Assembly (NCBI GenBank): GCA_004762125.1
Contig: SIHQ01000030.1
Span: 1 to 47,774 of the forward strand
Direction of reading: 5' to 3'
Length of the DNA stretch: 47,774 nucleotides
Source of the DNA: Oceanospirillales bacterium
Lineage (GTDB): Bacteria > Pseudomonadota > Gammaproteobacteria > Pseudomonadales > Endozoicomonadaceae
In this document: one piece after another, positions 17,783 to 26,694 of the stretch
How positions within the stretch are numbered: the first letter of the stretch is position 1
Layout of the letters: each line of letters starts with the position of its first letter
Translations under genes and position numbers: made by a program
The notes under the pieces: model-generated
What the model saw: the letters and a program-made list of their open reading frames with translations, nothing else
Databases searched by the model: none
Told to the model about the DNA's origin: nothing

Positions 17783-20164
17783 TTACTCCTGTTCATCATC
17801 TTGCTCTTTATCACAATCATCAATTAAATCTGAGTAATCAGTATCATCATTATCTGAATTTTGTGTATTGTCTGAATCTGTTTGATCTGGTGATTGGTAT
17901 GCTTTCTTTATATCAGCAGCTTGTTTCTCATCATGATCTTCTTTAATAGTCTGTTTCCGGTCATTTGCACCATCCAGAAATTGTTTTTGTGGCATGGACC
18001 TAGTAAGAGCATCAGTTTCTTTTTGAGCTTCTTCCATCCGTTCTGTCATACGCTTGTCGAGATCAACTTCTAGGCTACCTTGTGATTCTTGCGCTTTAGA
18101 AAAGTTGATATTATATTCTGAACGAATATCATCGAATTCGTCCCAATATAGTCCTCGGATTGAGTTTCTGGTTGAACTGAGAGTCCCTTCAGATAGGTCT
18201 GCTTGTACTTTAAAATCACTTTTATCAAGCAAGGAGCATTCAATAGGATCAGTATACCCATCCAATGGGAGGTAAATGGAATCTAGAATTGCGTGGTGTT
18301 CAAGAATCGTAACTGTGTTATTGACGATCTTTTTAGCGTACTGAGTTCTCTTGGAAGAAGAAAGTAAGTCTTCGTAATCATCCATAAGAGGCTTGAAAAA
18401 CAGTCCTTTATATTTAATGCCTTCCGTAGTTATTGTTGCTTTTCCAGTTCTTAAAAAATGCTTGCGGATAGTTCCTTCATCGAGAGCTTTGATCTGCCCA
18501 CCAACCTTCTCAATACCATGATTAAATAGCTGGATAGGGATAGGTGGAATTTGATCCTGAAGACTGAGATTAGAAAGGATTTTAGGGTTTTTAATCAAGG
18601 AGTGATTATGAAGATAGATTAAGTCAATAAAATCGCAGTAAAGCTGATCGAATGTCTTGATAGCAGACTTTCTGATATCTGGGTCACCATACTTCTTTTT
18701 TACGTAATTCCCATGGGATGGATCGTAGATAGCTTCCCAATTCTGTAGTATTCCAAATCGTCTTTCAACTGTTCCCTTCCAATCTGGCCGCTTCGCTGGG
18801 GTGTGTACAATGTGTATATTGAAACGTTTTTGGATATGTTCTGGTACGGTTTTTCTCAGTTCAGCCTGATCAATAACAAGTTGTTTTGGTATGCCTTTGA
18901 TTGAAAAATGGGAGTCAGATTTAAAAAAATCATCATTGTCACTATATCCGATAGAATCTAATATTTTGCCTTTGTCTGAAGCCATATTTACCAAAGCAGC
19001 TAATGCATTGGTGCCAGAAGGTTTGCCTAAGCACATGTACCAGCCAATAATAAATCGAGAATAGACATCAATTATCACATAAAATGTTGGCTGGCCAATC
19101 AAATTGAATGGAGGGTAATGGGATCGAATATAAAAATCGAGAACGGTTGCATCGATTTCAAACATATGGCCTGGATAAAGAGCTTTTTTAGAACCAAGGA
19201 TAGCTCTTCTGGTCAGCATATATGTTCTTTTTCCAAGTCGGTTTTTTTCTCTTTTTTCTTTTGAGTAATGTACGTAATAGTAGCTTTCGAACTGTCTTTG
19301 TGTAGGTTTCTTATTTTCAGGCAATATTTTTTTTACGAGATCAACTCCACCAGTATCTTTATTTTCTACCTGATAAAAGATAGGAGATCCGCTAGTGTCA
19401 ATTTCATGTTTATATCTTTCGGAATTAACAAGAAGGGTGTAAGTTTTATGAATAGTTTTCCCATTTCCTATAATTTCATTCTTTATGTAGAGTTCAAAAT
19501 TATCTTTATCTCTTTGTGTAAGAGCCTGACCTTTGTCAGGATCATCTTTAAATTTCCTACCTCGTTTTTTACCAGGAGTAGTGGGAGCCTTTTTTGGTGT
19601 TCCACAATTTTTATAGTTGTCATAGAGTGCAAATTGAGATTTTCCTTGTTTCCAATATCTCTTTAGAATCGTAAAGAATACTTTAGCACTAACTTCTTCA
19701 GAGCAACTTTCTGAAGTGATATAGGTACAGAAATAGATTTTATTATTTTTTGATATTATTTCTTTTTGTTGGAATAATTTGGCTCTTCCTGCAGAAGTGA
19801 AAATAGCAGGTTCATCTTCGACAAAGTCTTTGATTATACTCCATCGTTTGTTTTTCGAGTTCTCTCTTTCTTTCTTTTCCGTTGCAACTTTTACGGTATC
19901 TATATCATATATCTGAGTCTCTGGATAATCACTGAATGGATCAGAGTCAGTAAATATCGAGTAATCCTCCTTAGATAGTAAAAGGGTTAAGTCGGTAAGG
20001 TTTATCTGGGTAGGGAGCGAATTGTCAAATATGTGAATCCAAATTATATAATTTTCTTCATGGTTGATATATAAAACACGATATATGTCGTAATTATTTA
20101 AAGGAAGGTCTTCATCCTCACTTACATCTGTATTTTTAATGATTAGTGTATTTTCATAAATCAT
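17783..20164 (-). CDS. tnsB: TnsB DDE transposase
   Basis: The 793-aa retroviral-integrase-type transposase binds the end repeats and cuts and joins the 3' ends. The DDE triad is D338 (MFEIDATVLDF), D432 (LVIDQAEL) and E467 (GTVERRFG). The 35-residue D-to-E spacing is the same as in Tn7 TnsB. The N-terminal 300 residues contain the DNA-binding region, and the acidic C terminus is the expected TnsC-contact tail. I chose the ATG at 20164 (MIYENTL), 16 bp after tnsA. An upstream in-frame ATG at 20287 would add 41 residues overlapping tnsA and is unlikely. The gene is AT-rich compared with sodB. Confidence 0.93.
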   Translation of the reverse strand: MIYENTLIIKNTDVSEDEDLPLNNYDIYRVLYINHEENYIIWIHIFDNSLPTQINLTDLTLLLSKEDYSIFTDSDPFSDYPETQIYDIDTVKVATEKKERENSKNKRWSIIKDFVEDEPAIFTSAGRAKLFQQKEIISKNNKIYFCTYITSESCSEEVSAKVFFTILKRYWKQGKSQFALYDNYKNCGTPKKAPTTPGKKRGRKFKDDPDKGQALTQRDKDNFELYIKNEIIGNGKTIHKTYTLLVNSERYKHEIDTSGSPIFYQVENKDTGGVDLVKKILPENKKPTQRQFESYYYVHYSKEKREKNRLGKRTYMLTRRAILGSKKALYPGHMFEIDATVLDFYIRSHYPPFNLIGQPTFYVIIDVYSRFIIGWYMCLGKPSGTNALAALVNMASDKGKILDSIGYSDNDDFFKSDSHFSIKGIPKQLVIDQAELRKTVPEHIQKRFNIHIVHTPAKRPDWKGTVERRFGILQNWEAIYDPSHGNYVKKKYGDPDIRKSAIKTFDQLYCDFIDLIYLHNHSLIKNPKILSNLSLQDQIPPIPIQLFNHGIEKVGGQIKALDEGTIRKHFLRTGKATITTEGIKYKGLFFKPLMDDYEDLLSSSKRTQYAKKIVNNTVTILEHHAILDSIYLPLDGYTDPIECSLLDKSDFKVQADLSEGTLSSTRNSIRGLYWDEFDDIRSEYNINFSKAQESQGSLEVDLDKRMTERMEEAQKETDALTRSMPQKQFLDGANDRKQTIKEDHDEKQAADIKKAYQSPDQTDSDNTQNSDNDDTDYSDLIDDCDKEQDDEQE

Positions 20165-20180
20165 TTTTTTACTACCTGTT

Positions 20181-21032
20181 TCAATTAAGATACTTTCGAA
20201 TTTCCGAGCAGTGAGTATTAGGGCCAATAGAAAAACGTTTGAGTGGTAAGTCGATCTTGCGAGTAGCAACCATGTAATAAAAAACATTCAAACTGCAGCC
20301 AGTTGCAAAACCTTTATCTGTATCAATTTTATTGCAAAGTTTATTGATCTCGAGATGTTCACTTTTTATTCTTTGTATTAGATATTCTTCGATTTCACCA
20401 AGATTTTGATGTAGCTCCTTAATGTTTAGATCGCTTTCGTAGAATGTTTTCACGAAGCCAATATTTTCGGCAATTTCTTTTGGAATAGATTCATCAACTA
20501 CGATGCAGAATCTGACACCCTTCAGTGTCCAGTAAGCAAATTCAATTATGAGTTTATCGAGATTACGACCTTTCAGATCGTTTGCTGTTTTGATATAGAC
20601 GGCAAGTTGCTGTTGATTGCCCTGTTGATCGTAGTAATCAATTAAAAGATCTGTTGTCATCCAGTGGGCGATTTGTTCACCTGTTTGGGAATCAGGTACT
20701 GATGGGTGTTTGATATTTAGTTTTTCAGCAATAGACAAGGTAGTTGATCTATCAAGAGGGTACTGCTCACGAATATCAATAACCTGTTTTGCTAGATCAA
20801 AGAACAAAAAAACCAAGAGTTCGAGTGCGGACATAAGTTGGACAAGACGTAATTGCGCTTTTATTCCCGGAATAGAGTGTTTCTGATTGCCATGACTGGA
20901 AGGTACTTCGTTAATGAAAAGACCAGGTATGTAGTCAGGACCGGCTCCTGTACCTCGCCCTTCCTTTTCCCATTTCTCATATTTGTTTTCTGAGCGGGAA
21001 TATGCAGATTTTCTTTGATCTCGTTTTGGCAT
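20181..21032 (-). CDS. tnsA: TnsA endonuclease subunit of the transposase
   Basis: A restriction-enzyme-like nuclease that makes the 5' strand cuts at the transposon ends, giving cut-and-paste movement with TnsB. Hallmarks match Tn7 TnsA throughout: EGRGTG-DYIPGL near the N terminus, DIREQYPL, IKHP, MTTDLLIDY, and a C-terminal IRKYLN. In the longer numbering from an ATG at 21059 the catalytic set is E80, D137 and K157. The start at 21032 (MPKRDQRK) is preferred because it gives a Tn7-like N-terminal length and leaves the inverted repeat at 21039-21070 in the leader. Neither start has a strong ribosome binding site. It is the first gene of the tns operon. Confidence 0.93.
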   Translation of the reverse strand: MPKRDQRKSAYSRSENKYEKWEKEGRGTGAGPDYIPGLFINEVPSSHGNQKHSIPGIKAQLRLVQLMSALELLVFLFFDLAKQVIDIREQYPLDRSTTLSIAEKLNIKHPSVPDSQTGEQIAHWMTTDLLIDYYDQQGNQQQLAVYIKTANDLKGRNLDKLIIEFAYWTLKGVRFCIVVDESIPKEIAENIGFVKTFYESDLNIKELHQNLGEIEEYLIQRIKSEHLEINKLCNKIDTDKGFATGCSLNVFYYMVATRKIDLPLKRFSIGPNTHCSEIRKYLN

Positions 21033-21038
21033 AAGAAG

Positions 21039-21070
21039 TACTGCCTGATAATGATACATATCAGGCAGTA
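21039..21070. promoter_or_regulatory. Inverted repeat in the tnsA leader, candidate operator
   Basis: A perfect 12-bp inverted repeat (TACTGCCTGATA, 8-nt spacer, TATCAGGCAGTA) lies between the right-end repeats and the preferred tnsA start. Reading toward tnsA, a TATACT -10-like hexamer (21067-21072) overlaps one arm. This suggests a repressor site or a leader hairpin controlling the tns operon. No T run follows, so a terminator is unlikely. Confidence 0.5.
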
Positions 21071-21090
21071 TAGACGCTTATAGCAGATGC

Positions 21091-21181
21091 ATTTACCAAC
21101 TTATTAAGTTAGTTTTCCAACTTATTAGGCTAATTTACCAACTTAATAAGTTCATTTACCAACTTAATAGGGTATCTGACA
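21091..21181. repeat. Tn7-like right end: four tandem TnsB-site repeats and terminus
   Basis: Four head-to-tail copies of a 21-bp repeat with core TTTACCAACTTA start at 21091, 21112, 21133 and 21154, exactly 21 bp apart. The second copy is the most diverged (TTTTCCAACTTA). After the last copy, TCTGACA ends at 21181, giving the terminal ACA expected for Tn7-type ends. Four closely packed sites over about 90 bp is the layout of the Tn7 right end, where TnsB binds and also represses the tns promoter. Confidence 0.9.
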
Positions 21182-21188
21182 AAAAATC

Positions 21189-21770
21189 TTATGCAGCGTA
21201 GTTAGCTTCAGCAAAAGACCAGTTAGCCAGCGCCCAGAAACCTTTCAGGTAATCAGGACGAACATTGCGGTAATCGATGTAATAAGCGTGTTCCCACAGG
21301 TCGCAAGTCAGCAGAGGAGTCTGGTCTGTGGTCAGAGGAGTAGCAGCGTTGCTGGTGTTAACGATTTCTACAGAACCGTCAGCGTTCTTAACCAGCCAAG
21401 TCCAGGAAGAACCGAAATTGTTCACAGCTTTATCATTAAAAGCAGCTACGAATTCTTCAAAAGAGCCGAATGCCTTGTTGATAGCGTCAGCCAGTTGACC
21501 GGAAGGCTGGTTGCCACCGTTAGGGCTCAAGCTGTTCCAGTAGAAAGTGTGGTTCCAGATTTGTGCGGCGTTGTTGAAGATGCCACCTTCGGAAGTTTTA
21601 ACGATCTCTTCCAGACTCTTGTTAACCAGATCAGTACCGTCAATCAGGCCATTCAGCTTTACAACGTAAGTGTTGTGATGCTTGCCATAGTGAAAGTTCA
21701 GGGTTTCTTCAGAGATGTGTGGAGCCAGTGCGTCACGGGCATATGGCAGAGCAGGCAGTTCAAAAGCCAT
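21189..21770 (-). CDS. sodB: Iron superoxide dismutase (SodB)
   Basis: Cytoplasmic Fe-dependent superoxide dismutase of 193 aa, the same length as E. coli SodB and alignable without gaps. Metal ligands are H27 (NFHYGKHH), H74 (WNHTFYW), D157 and H161 (DLWEHAYY). An AGGAGA ribosome binding site precedes the ATG. The gene is complete. The Tn7-like right end begins 7 bp beyond its stop codon, so its native 3' untranslated region and terminator have been replaced by transposon DNA. Its conserved 3' coding sequence is the probable recognition site for the TnsD protein. Confidence 0.98.
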   Translation of the reverse strand: MAFELPALPYARDALAPHISEETLNFHYGKHHNTYVVKLNGLIDGTDLVNKSLEEIVKTSEGGIFNNAAQIWNHTFYWNSLSPNGGNQPSGQLADAINKAFGSFEEFVAAFNDKAVNNFGSSWTWLVKNADGSVEIVNTSNAATPLTTDQTPLLTCDLWEHAYYIDYRNVRPDYLKGFWALANWSFAEANYAA

Positions 21771-22038
21771 GATATGGTTCTCCTAGGGGGTAGGTTCTAT
21801 TTTTGACCTTAGATATCTCGCGGGGCGATATTAACATCGGTGTTAATACGAATCCATTGATCGGTATCTTTGGTGGTAGGAAAGGAATTATCAAGCTAAA
21901 ACATGATCTGGATCATGAAAAAAATCAATCATCAAATAGCCACTTACTATCACGTACTGGGGCTATGCCCTTTGGGTACTATAAACTTAAGCCAACAGAG
22001 CCTAAAATAGCACGAAAGATTTTCAGGCAGAGAAATCC

Positions 22039-22902
22039 ATGAAAAAAGAGGACAAACTCATCAACGAGATACCGGACTTCTCCATTTCCGCGGATGAGCG
22101 CCCCAATCGTCGAAAGGCGAGTGGCACAACGGTAAAGCGTTCCAAGCCTCAGTCCCCAACGGATAGTCAGGGTAATAATCAACCCGGTGGTAGCGGAAAC
22201 AGCTTTGGCTGGATTCTATTGGTGCTGGTTCTTGTATTGTCCGGTGGTGGTGTCTGGCAATTCAAAATTATGCAGCAAGAGTTAGCTTTAACTCGCAATG
22301 CTCTGGCGTTAACCCAGAACAAACTGGGCAGGGTGACAGGAGAGATCACGGCTACTGGCCAAACTTTGGATCAGAGCGGTTCTGCACTGCGATCCGAGTT
22401 GAAAGTGGTGAGTTCGGAGATACGTAAATTATGGGACGTCTCCAATAAAAGAAACCGACAGTGGATCCTGATCAATAAGGACAACGTGGTTAAGGCTCTT
22501 AAACAGTCTGAACAGGCTGATAAAGCGGCAGACAAGGCATCTGCTCAGGCTGAAAAGGTAGGTAAGTCTGCAGGTAAACTGTCCAGTGAACTGACGGGTT
22601 TAAAGAAGAGTGTCAGGGACATGGAGCAGCTGATGAAGTCCATTAGTACCGAACAGCTGGCTGCCCGTGGTGAAATTACAGTAACGATTGAAAGTTATAA
22701 CAATCGGATAGAAGCCATGAAGTCGCTGTTGTCGATTCAGAAGAAGCAATTGACTTCGTTTGAACAGCAGATCAAAGATCAGGATCAAGCCGCAAGATCT
22801 GTGGATGCTTTCCGCCGACAGGTCAATAAAAAGCTGCAACAGTTGGAAACCAGTGTCAGGGATTTGACTCAGCCTCCGCAAAAAGGTCTCGGGCTTCAGT
22901 AA
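22039..22902 (+). CDS. Membrane-anchored coiled-coil protein
   Basis: A 287-aa protein with a polar, basic, disordered N terminus (1-55), one transmembrane helix at about 57-73 (GWILLVLVLVLSGGGVW), and then a long helical, Gln/Lys/Ser-rich coiled-coil region to the C terminus. Topology is probably N-in with the coiled coil in the periplasm. Function is unknown; proteins of this build can organise envelope complexes. It is divergent from sodB with about 270 bp between them that holds the sodB promoter and ribosome binding site. Confidence 0.75.
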   Translation: MKKEDKLINEIPDFSISADERPNRRKASGTTVKRSKPQSPTDSQGNNQPGGSGNSFGWILLVLVLVLSGGGVWQFKIMQQELALTRNALALTQNKLGRVTGEITATGQTLDQSGSALRSELKVVSSEIRKLWDVSNKRNRQWILINKDNVVKALKQSEQADKAADKASAQAEKVGKSAGKLSSELTGLKKSVRDMEQLMKSISTEQLAARGEITVTIESYNNRIEAMKSLLSIQKKQLTSFEQQIKDQDQAARSVDAFRRQVNKKLQQLETSVRDLTQPPQKGLGLQ

Positions 22903-22923
22903 TCTGACTTGAAAATCTTTATT

Positions 22924-22951
22924 CAAGCCGGACAAATAGCTGTCCGACTTG
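22924..22951. repeat. Hairpin-forming inverted repeat after the coiled-coil gene
   Basis: An 11-bp inverted repeat with one mismatch (CAAGCCGGACA / TGTCCGACTTG, loop AATAGC) starts 22 bp after the stop codon. It lacks a U tract, so it may be a weak or factor-dependent terminator. Confidence 0.4.
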
Positions 22952-23040
22952 TGCAAACAACCTTCCATTCTCCGTTGCTCCGATGAAAGCCAGTCCGGAA
23001 CTACATTAATAACAATAACCAGCCTCAGGTGTCAGTAATC

Positions 23041-23973
23041 ATGAGTGGTCTGAGCAAATCCAGGAAAATAATCCAGGTTCTTGTCGTCAGTGGACTGTTG
23101 TCTTCCTGCTCTGTGGTTGACTGGTATCGTTCTGATACCGTTAAAGCTGACACAGATATCGTAAAAATCTCAAACGTTGGCTGGAGCTATCAGAAGAATG
23201 TCCCCGTTAACATTGATAACACATTATTATCTAGCGGACTGGGAATAGATCAGGCAAGTCTTAGCGCCAGTTGTGAATTTCAGCCCGAAGTAAAGCGATG
23301 GCTGGATGCTGGAGAGAGGGGGGTTCTATTGCCGGCAATGGCATTCGCTGAAGATTTTACTTTCGCTCCTGATCTGAGTAAAAGTGCCACACTTTATAAG
23401 ATACTGGATCAGCATATTCGTCTTGGAAGTGCCTCAGACAGCCTTCGATCTTATAATATGCTTCTCTCCAGTATTGAACATACCTGTCCGGATAATATGA
23501 GCCGGGATATGGAAAGCTGTCAGTTCCGTAAGTGGATGTCTTTTACCGGCTTCTCCAGCAATGATCAGATTTATGAAGGCAGTCGAATCGACCGTTGGTT
23601 AATAAAAAATTCAGATGTTGATTATTTCATCATGGGCTCCGCTGAATTGTTTAACTCTAAGGCTATGTTGAACAGTCGTTACTCGGCACACTCAAGAGTA
23701 CTTACTAATAAAAAGTCGAGAGTAAGAGAGAAAATGGTTAGACCTTTTCTCGGGAAAATACGCTACGACTGGGTCAAGTTTGATGAGAGTGGCAGCCCGC
23801 TTTTCACAAGTTATGGTTACTGTGAAATTCACTGGTCTCAACTGGAATTATTGAGAGCAGTCAAAGGCTCTGAATGGAAAACGGTTGAACAGTTTGAGGC
23901 TGTTTCTGATTTTATGTTTCCACACTTTATTGAGTTTATGAATAGCGCAGCCAGAGACATAGCACCACGCTAG
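23041..23973 (+). CDS. Predicted lipoprotein, function unknown
   Basis: A 310-aa protein with a lipoprotein signal peptide: basic start, hydrophobic stretch, then lipobox LSSC with Cys23 as the acylation site. The mature protein is probably anchored in the envelope. It contains several cysteines (SCEFQPE, HTCPDN, ESCQFRKW, YGYCEIHW) that could form disulphides. A GTG 12 bp earlier is in frame, but AGGTG is suitably spaced only for the ATG at 23041. No known domain is recognised. It lies between two proteins of unknown function on the same strand. Confidence 0.7.
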   Translation: MSGLSKSRKIIQVLVVSGLLSSCSVVDWYRSDTVKADTDIVKISNVGWSYQKNVPVNIDNTLLSSGLGIDQASLSASCEFQPEVKRWLDAGERGVLLPAMAFAEDFTFAPDLSKSATLYKILDQHIRLGSASDSLRSYNMLLSSIEHTCPDNMSRDMESCQFRKWMSFTGFSSNDQIYEGSRIDRWLIKNSDVDYFIMGSAELFNSKAMLNSRYSAHSRVLTNKKSRVREKMVRPFLGKIRYDWVKFDESGSPLFTSYGYCEIHWSQLELLRAVKGSEWKTVEQFEAVSDFMFPHFIEFMNSAARDIAPR

Positions 23974-24009
23974 TGTTCTGCTGTATTAATAGATTACCTG
24001 GTGAATAGC

Positions 24010-26466
24010 ATGGATGCTTTTGAGCCAATACCGTTTCAAAGAACGACAGGGGTCGGTAATAGCCCCGATCAAAAGTCGCCTGCAGAAGACCGTTCTTATC
24101 CTGTATTCCTATCTGGAGGCCCTCGTGTATGGGGTAAGCCTGATAGTCACCTGTCGGTCAGGTCGAGGACTATCTCTGGACTTGATGCCATTAAAAAACA
24201 GGTGTCAGTGACTGGTCTTTCCTTGCAGCATCTTCGGGCACTTGAAGGTCAGGTTACCAGCCAGGCAGACCGTGAGAATGCTCTGGCTATTGTTGATGAA
24301 TTACTGGAAAACCTAGATCGCATTTCAGAAACGGCTTCTGCGCAGATTAATCAGCTATTTAATATTGTTCGCAGGAAAAACACTGACACAACGGCTCAGT
24401 TGCCCATCAATAAGCCTACGCTGGATGCAGCCAGTGGTTCTGGTATCTGGCAGCATTTGAATAATATGAAAGAAAATCTTCTATTACTCAGGGAAGAATT
24501 TCAGATTGAAGATCTATGTCATGAAAAACAAAGTCATTTTATTGATCAAATAATTGAGAGAGGAGGAAAGCTTTCCAGTCAGGCAGGGCAGCTTGAGACC
24601 GCTCTACAGACAGTACGGAGTTCTGTCAGCAAGCCTTTGGATCGACCGACCGTAAAAAGAGCTTTAGCCGCTTGGGTTAATGGTGAAAGGTCAGAGCCTG
24701 CTTTCTTACAGAAAAGCTGGTTGTTTATAAAACGGTTACCTTTGAAAATCATGGCGCTACTTTCAGCGCCTTTTGTTTTGATGGAAAAAATCAGTTCATT
24801 ATCCATAGCTGTGTTTGACGGAGCCTTCAGTTGCCTGTGTTCTGATTCAACTAATCGAGGAAGTATCGAGACAGCATTGAGAGACAATGAGCTGGCGCAG
24901 AGCAGGCTTAGACATGAAAGAACTAAATCAGATTCGGCCCAGACTCCTGGGCAGAAAGTGGTTCATTTTACGGAGAGAGCTCAGCAGGTTCTGGTTGCAA
25001 ACGAAAGTGATGAAAGCCCGGGAATGGATCAGTTTGATCAACTGAAGCAACAGCGGCAGCAGGCTGTGCAAAGTAGAACTGATCAGGCCAGAGAATCCTT
25101 TGAACGAAGACTGAGTCGATCTGATATAAAAGGAGAACCTTCCGGTAGAGCCAAGCACTCAATATCCGAAACCAGAGAAAAAATAACCGAGCAGCACAGA
25201 GAAGCGGTTTTAAGAACGCACTCATCTGGTTTACGACATCATGCTCAGGAAGAAGAGAAAGAGATATTGGAGGATTTGAACTGGCACCTTGTGAATGAAG
25301 AGGTGACAACGGCAAGTACTTCTGTCCAGTCTCATACAAAACAAATGTCGTTTAAAGATCGAATAAATGAGATTGATCAGGAGTTGAGCATTCTGCTGTT
25401 AAATTTTGAGCCAGGGAGTGATCTCAGGGAATTAGAGTTGAGATTGAGTTTACTGAACATGAAATTGGCCGCTGTGAAAGCCGATGTATACACAAAGAAC
25501 GAAGAATTGTTTGATGGAGAGCTGCTGGAGCAACACTTAGGAATTCGAGCAAAAATCAAAAATGGTGAGACATCGCTCAGACAGCTTTGGTTACAAGTAA
25601 GAAATCTAGACGGACAGTCTTGTTTGCGTCATATAAGAGCTGATCTGACAAAACTTAGGGATGAGCTTGTCGCAGAGCGTGCAGGTACAATCAGAATCGA
25701 TGCCATAGAAAAAACCTTGTCACACTTGCGCAAGTCTTCAATAGATCCGGATTTCTGGCCTGAACTGAATCGCTTGTTGAATATGGAAGGATCAAAGTTA
25801 CATCAAGTGGTTTATAGATACGCAGGATCTATTGATGCTTACGCTGAACAAGTGTGTCAGGCTAAATTACAAAAGCTGATCCCATTGAGGGTTATTAATG
25901 ACTACATAAGCCCGCAGTCATTAATAACGGCCGTAGATAACTTTATGGATGGATTGCCCAGTGGATCCATTACCAGAGAGCAGGTTTTAAAGGACTGTCC
26001 GGAAATTGCAGATTTCCTGGATAATGATGAACAGGCTCTAGTGAAAATAAAGAGATCTGTTGCCAGCTATTTTCATCATCAAATATCCTCACTTCAAACA
26101 AGCCAGGCGTTTCAGTGGGGGAATCCCGGAAAGGCTGCATCAATTCAGTTGTTAATTCAGAAGTTCAGAGACTTTAAGCCTATTATGGAGGTATTACAAA
26201 CCTGTCCGAACAGAGAGATAAAAAGAGTCTTTTGTCAGGGAATCAATCTCTGGCTTGAACAGAATTATGAGTTAAAAGCATCTGATTTTTATAATGCTGT
26301 GGGTGAGACTCGACGCTCGAAGACAAAGGATCTTTCATACAATACTCTGTTTAAGGAAGTTCGAATCAAAATGTCGCGAGACATGACTTTTGAAGAACAG
26401 TTACAGCTGGAGCAAATTTATTGCAACATCATTGCTCAGGTCAGAGCTGAATTTTGTAAAAAATAA
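24010..26466 (+). CDS. Large helical protein of unknown function, 818 aa
   Basis: An 818-aa protein without a signal peptide. The N-terminal 40 residues are Ser/Pro/Gly-rich and look disordered. A helical region (50-220) precedes a hydrophobic stretch at about 235-280 that could insert in a membrane. Residues 300-560 are charged and partly coiled coil, and the C-terminal 250 residues are helical. I recognise no enzymatic motif. It starts 36 bp after the lipoprotein gene (its GTG alternative is three codons upstream). Together with the next gene, its composition resembles secreted effector proteins of intracellular bacteria; that is inference. Confidence 0.7.
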   Translation: MDAFEPIPFQRTTGVGNSPDQKSPAEDRSYPVFLSGGPRVWGKPDSHLSVRSRTISGLDAIKKQVSVTGLSLQHLRALEGQVTSQADRENALAIVDELLENLDRISETASAQINQLFNIVRRKNTDTTAQLPINKPTLDAASGSGIWQHLNNMKENLLLLREEFQIEDLCHEKQSHFIDQIIERGGKLSSQAGQLETALQTVRSSVSKPLDRPTVKRALAAWVNGERSEPAFLQKSWLFIKRLPLKIMALLSAPFVLMEKISSLSIAVFDGAFSCLCSDSTNRGSIETALRDNELAQSRLRHERTKSDSAQTPGQKVVHFTERAQQVLVANESDESPGMDQFDQLKQQRQQAVQSRTDQARESFERRLSRSDIKGEPSGRAKHSISETREKITEQHREAVLRTHSSGLRHHAQEEEKEILEDLNWHLVNEEVTTASTSVQSHTKQMSFKDRINEIDQELSILLLNFEPGSDLRELELRLSLLNMKLAAVKADVYTKNEELFDGELLEQHLGIRAKIKNGETSLRQLWLQVRNLDGQSCLRHIRADLTKLRDELVAERAGTIRIDAIEKTLSHLRKSSIDPDFWPELNRLLNMEGSKLHQVVYRYAGSIDAYAEQVCQAKLQKLIPLRVINDYISPQSLITAVDNFMDGLPSGSITREQVLKDCPEIADFLDNDEQALVKIKRSVASYFHHQISSLQTSQAFQWGNPGKAASIQLLIQKFRDFKPIMEVLQTCPNREIKRVFCQGINLWLEQNYELKASDFYNAVGETRRSKTKDLSYNTLFKEVRIKMSRDMTFEEQLQLEQIYCNIIAQVRAEFCKK

Positions 26467-26694
26467 ACGATTCTGTTTTCATTGTTACAAGACGAACTGT
26501 GTTAAACCCCGCCCAACTGCACTCCTAACTTGCCTGCCATTGCTAGCCTGAAAGTATAGGGAACAGCTATCTAGCAAGCCATTTTCACTTTAGAAATACA
26601 CTATTCACCAGGCTTCCAGATTGTAGTGCTTGTCTCACGAGAGCCGGTCATTTTCAGTTGACCAGCTGTAGGCTACACAACATGGAAGTTCCTG

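Larger units (their letters stand above)
13239..21181 (-). mobile_element. Tn7-like transposon: tnsABCD(E) module and right end at sodB
   Basis: A Tn7-like transposition module is oriented right end to left: end repeats, tnsA, tnsB, tnsC, tnsD, tnsE-like. The right boundary is at 21181 (terminal ACA), 7 bp before the sodB stop codon. The left end was not found, although I looked for inverted copies of the TTACCAACTTA core in 1-13200; it is probably left of the window. If so, the restriction, nuclease, transporter and dioxygenase genes at 1-13112 are cargo. A possible 5-bp target duplication (AAAAA at 21182-21186) cannot be confirmed without the left flank. Confidence 0.85.

Noticed and set aside
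20165-20287. N-terminal extension of TnsB from the upstream ATG
   Set aside because: It would overlap tnsA by about 100 bp in another frame and encodes a hydrophobic stretch foreign to TnsB; the ATG at 20164 fits the operon spacing.
21803-22042. A 79-aa protein upstream of the coiled-coil gene
   Set aside because: It overlaps the sodB upstream region and the next start codon, has no ribosome binding site and looks like random translation.
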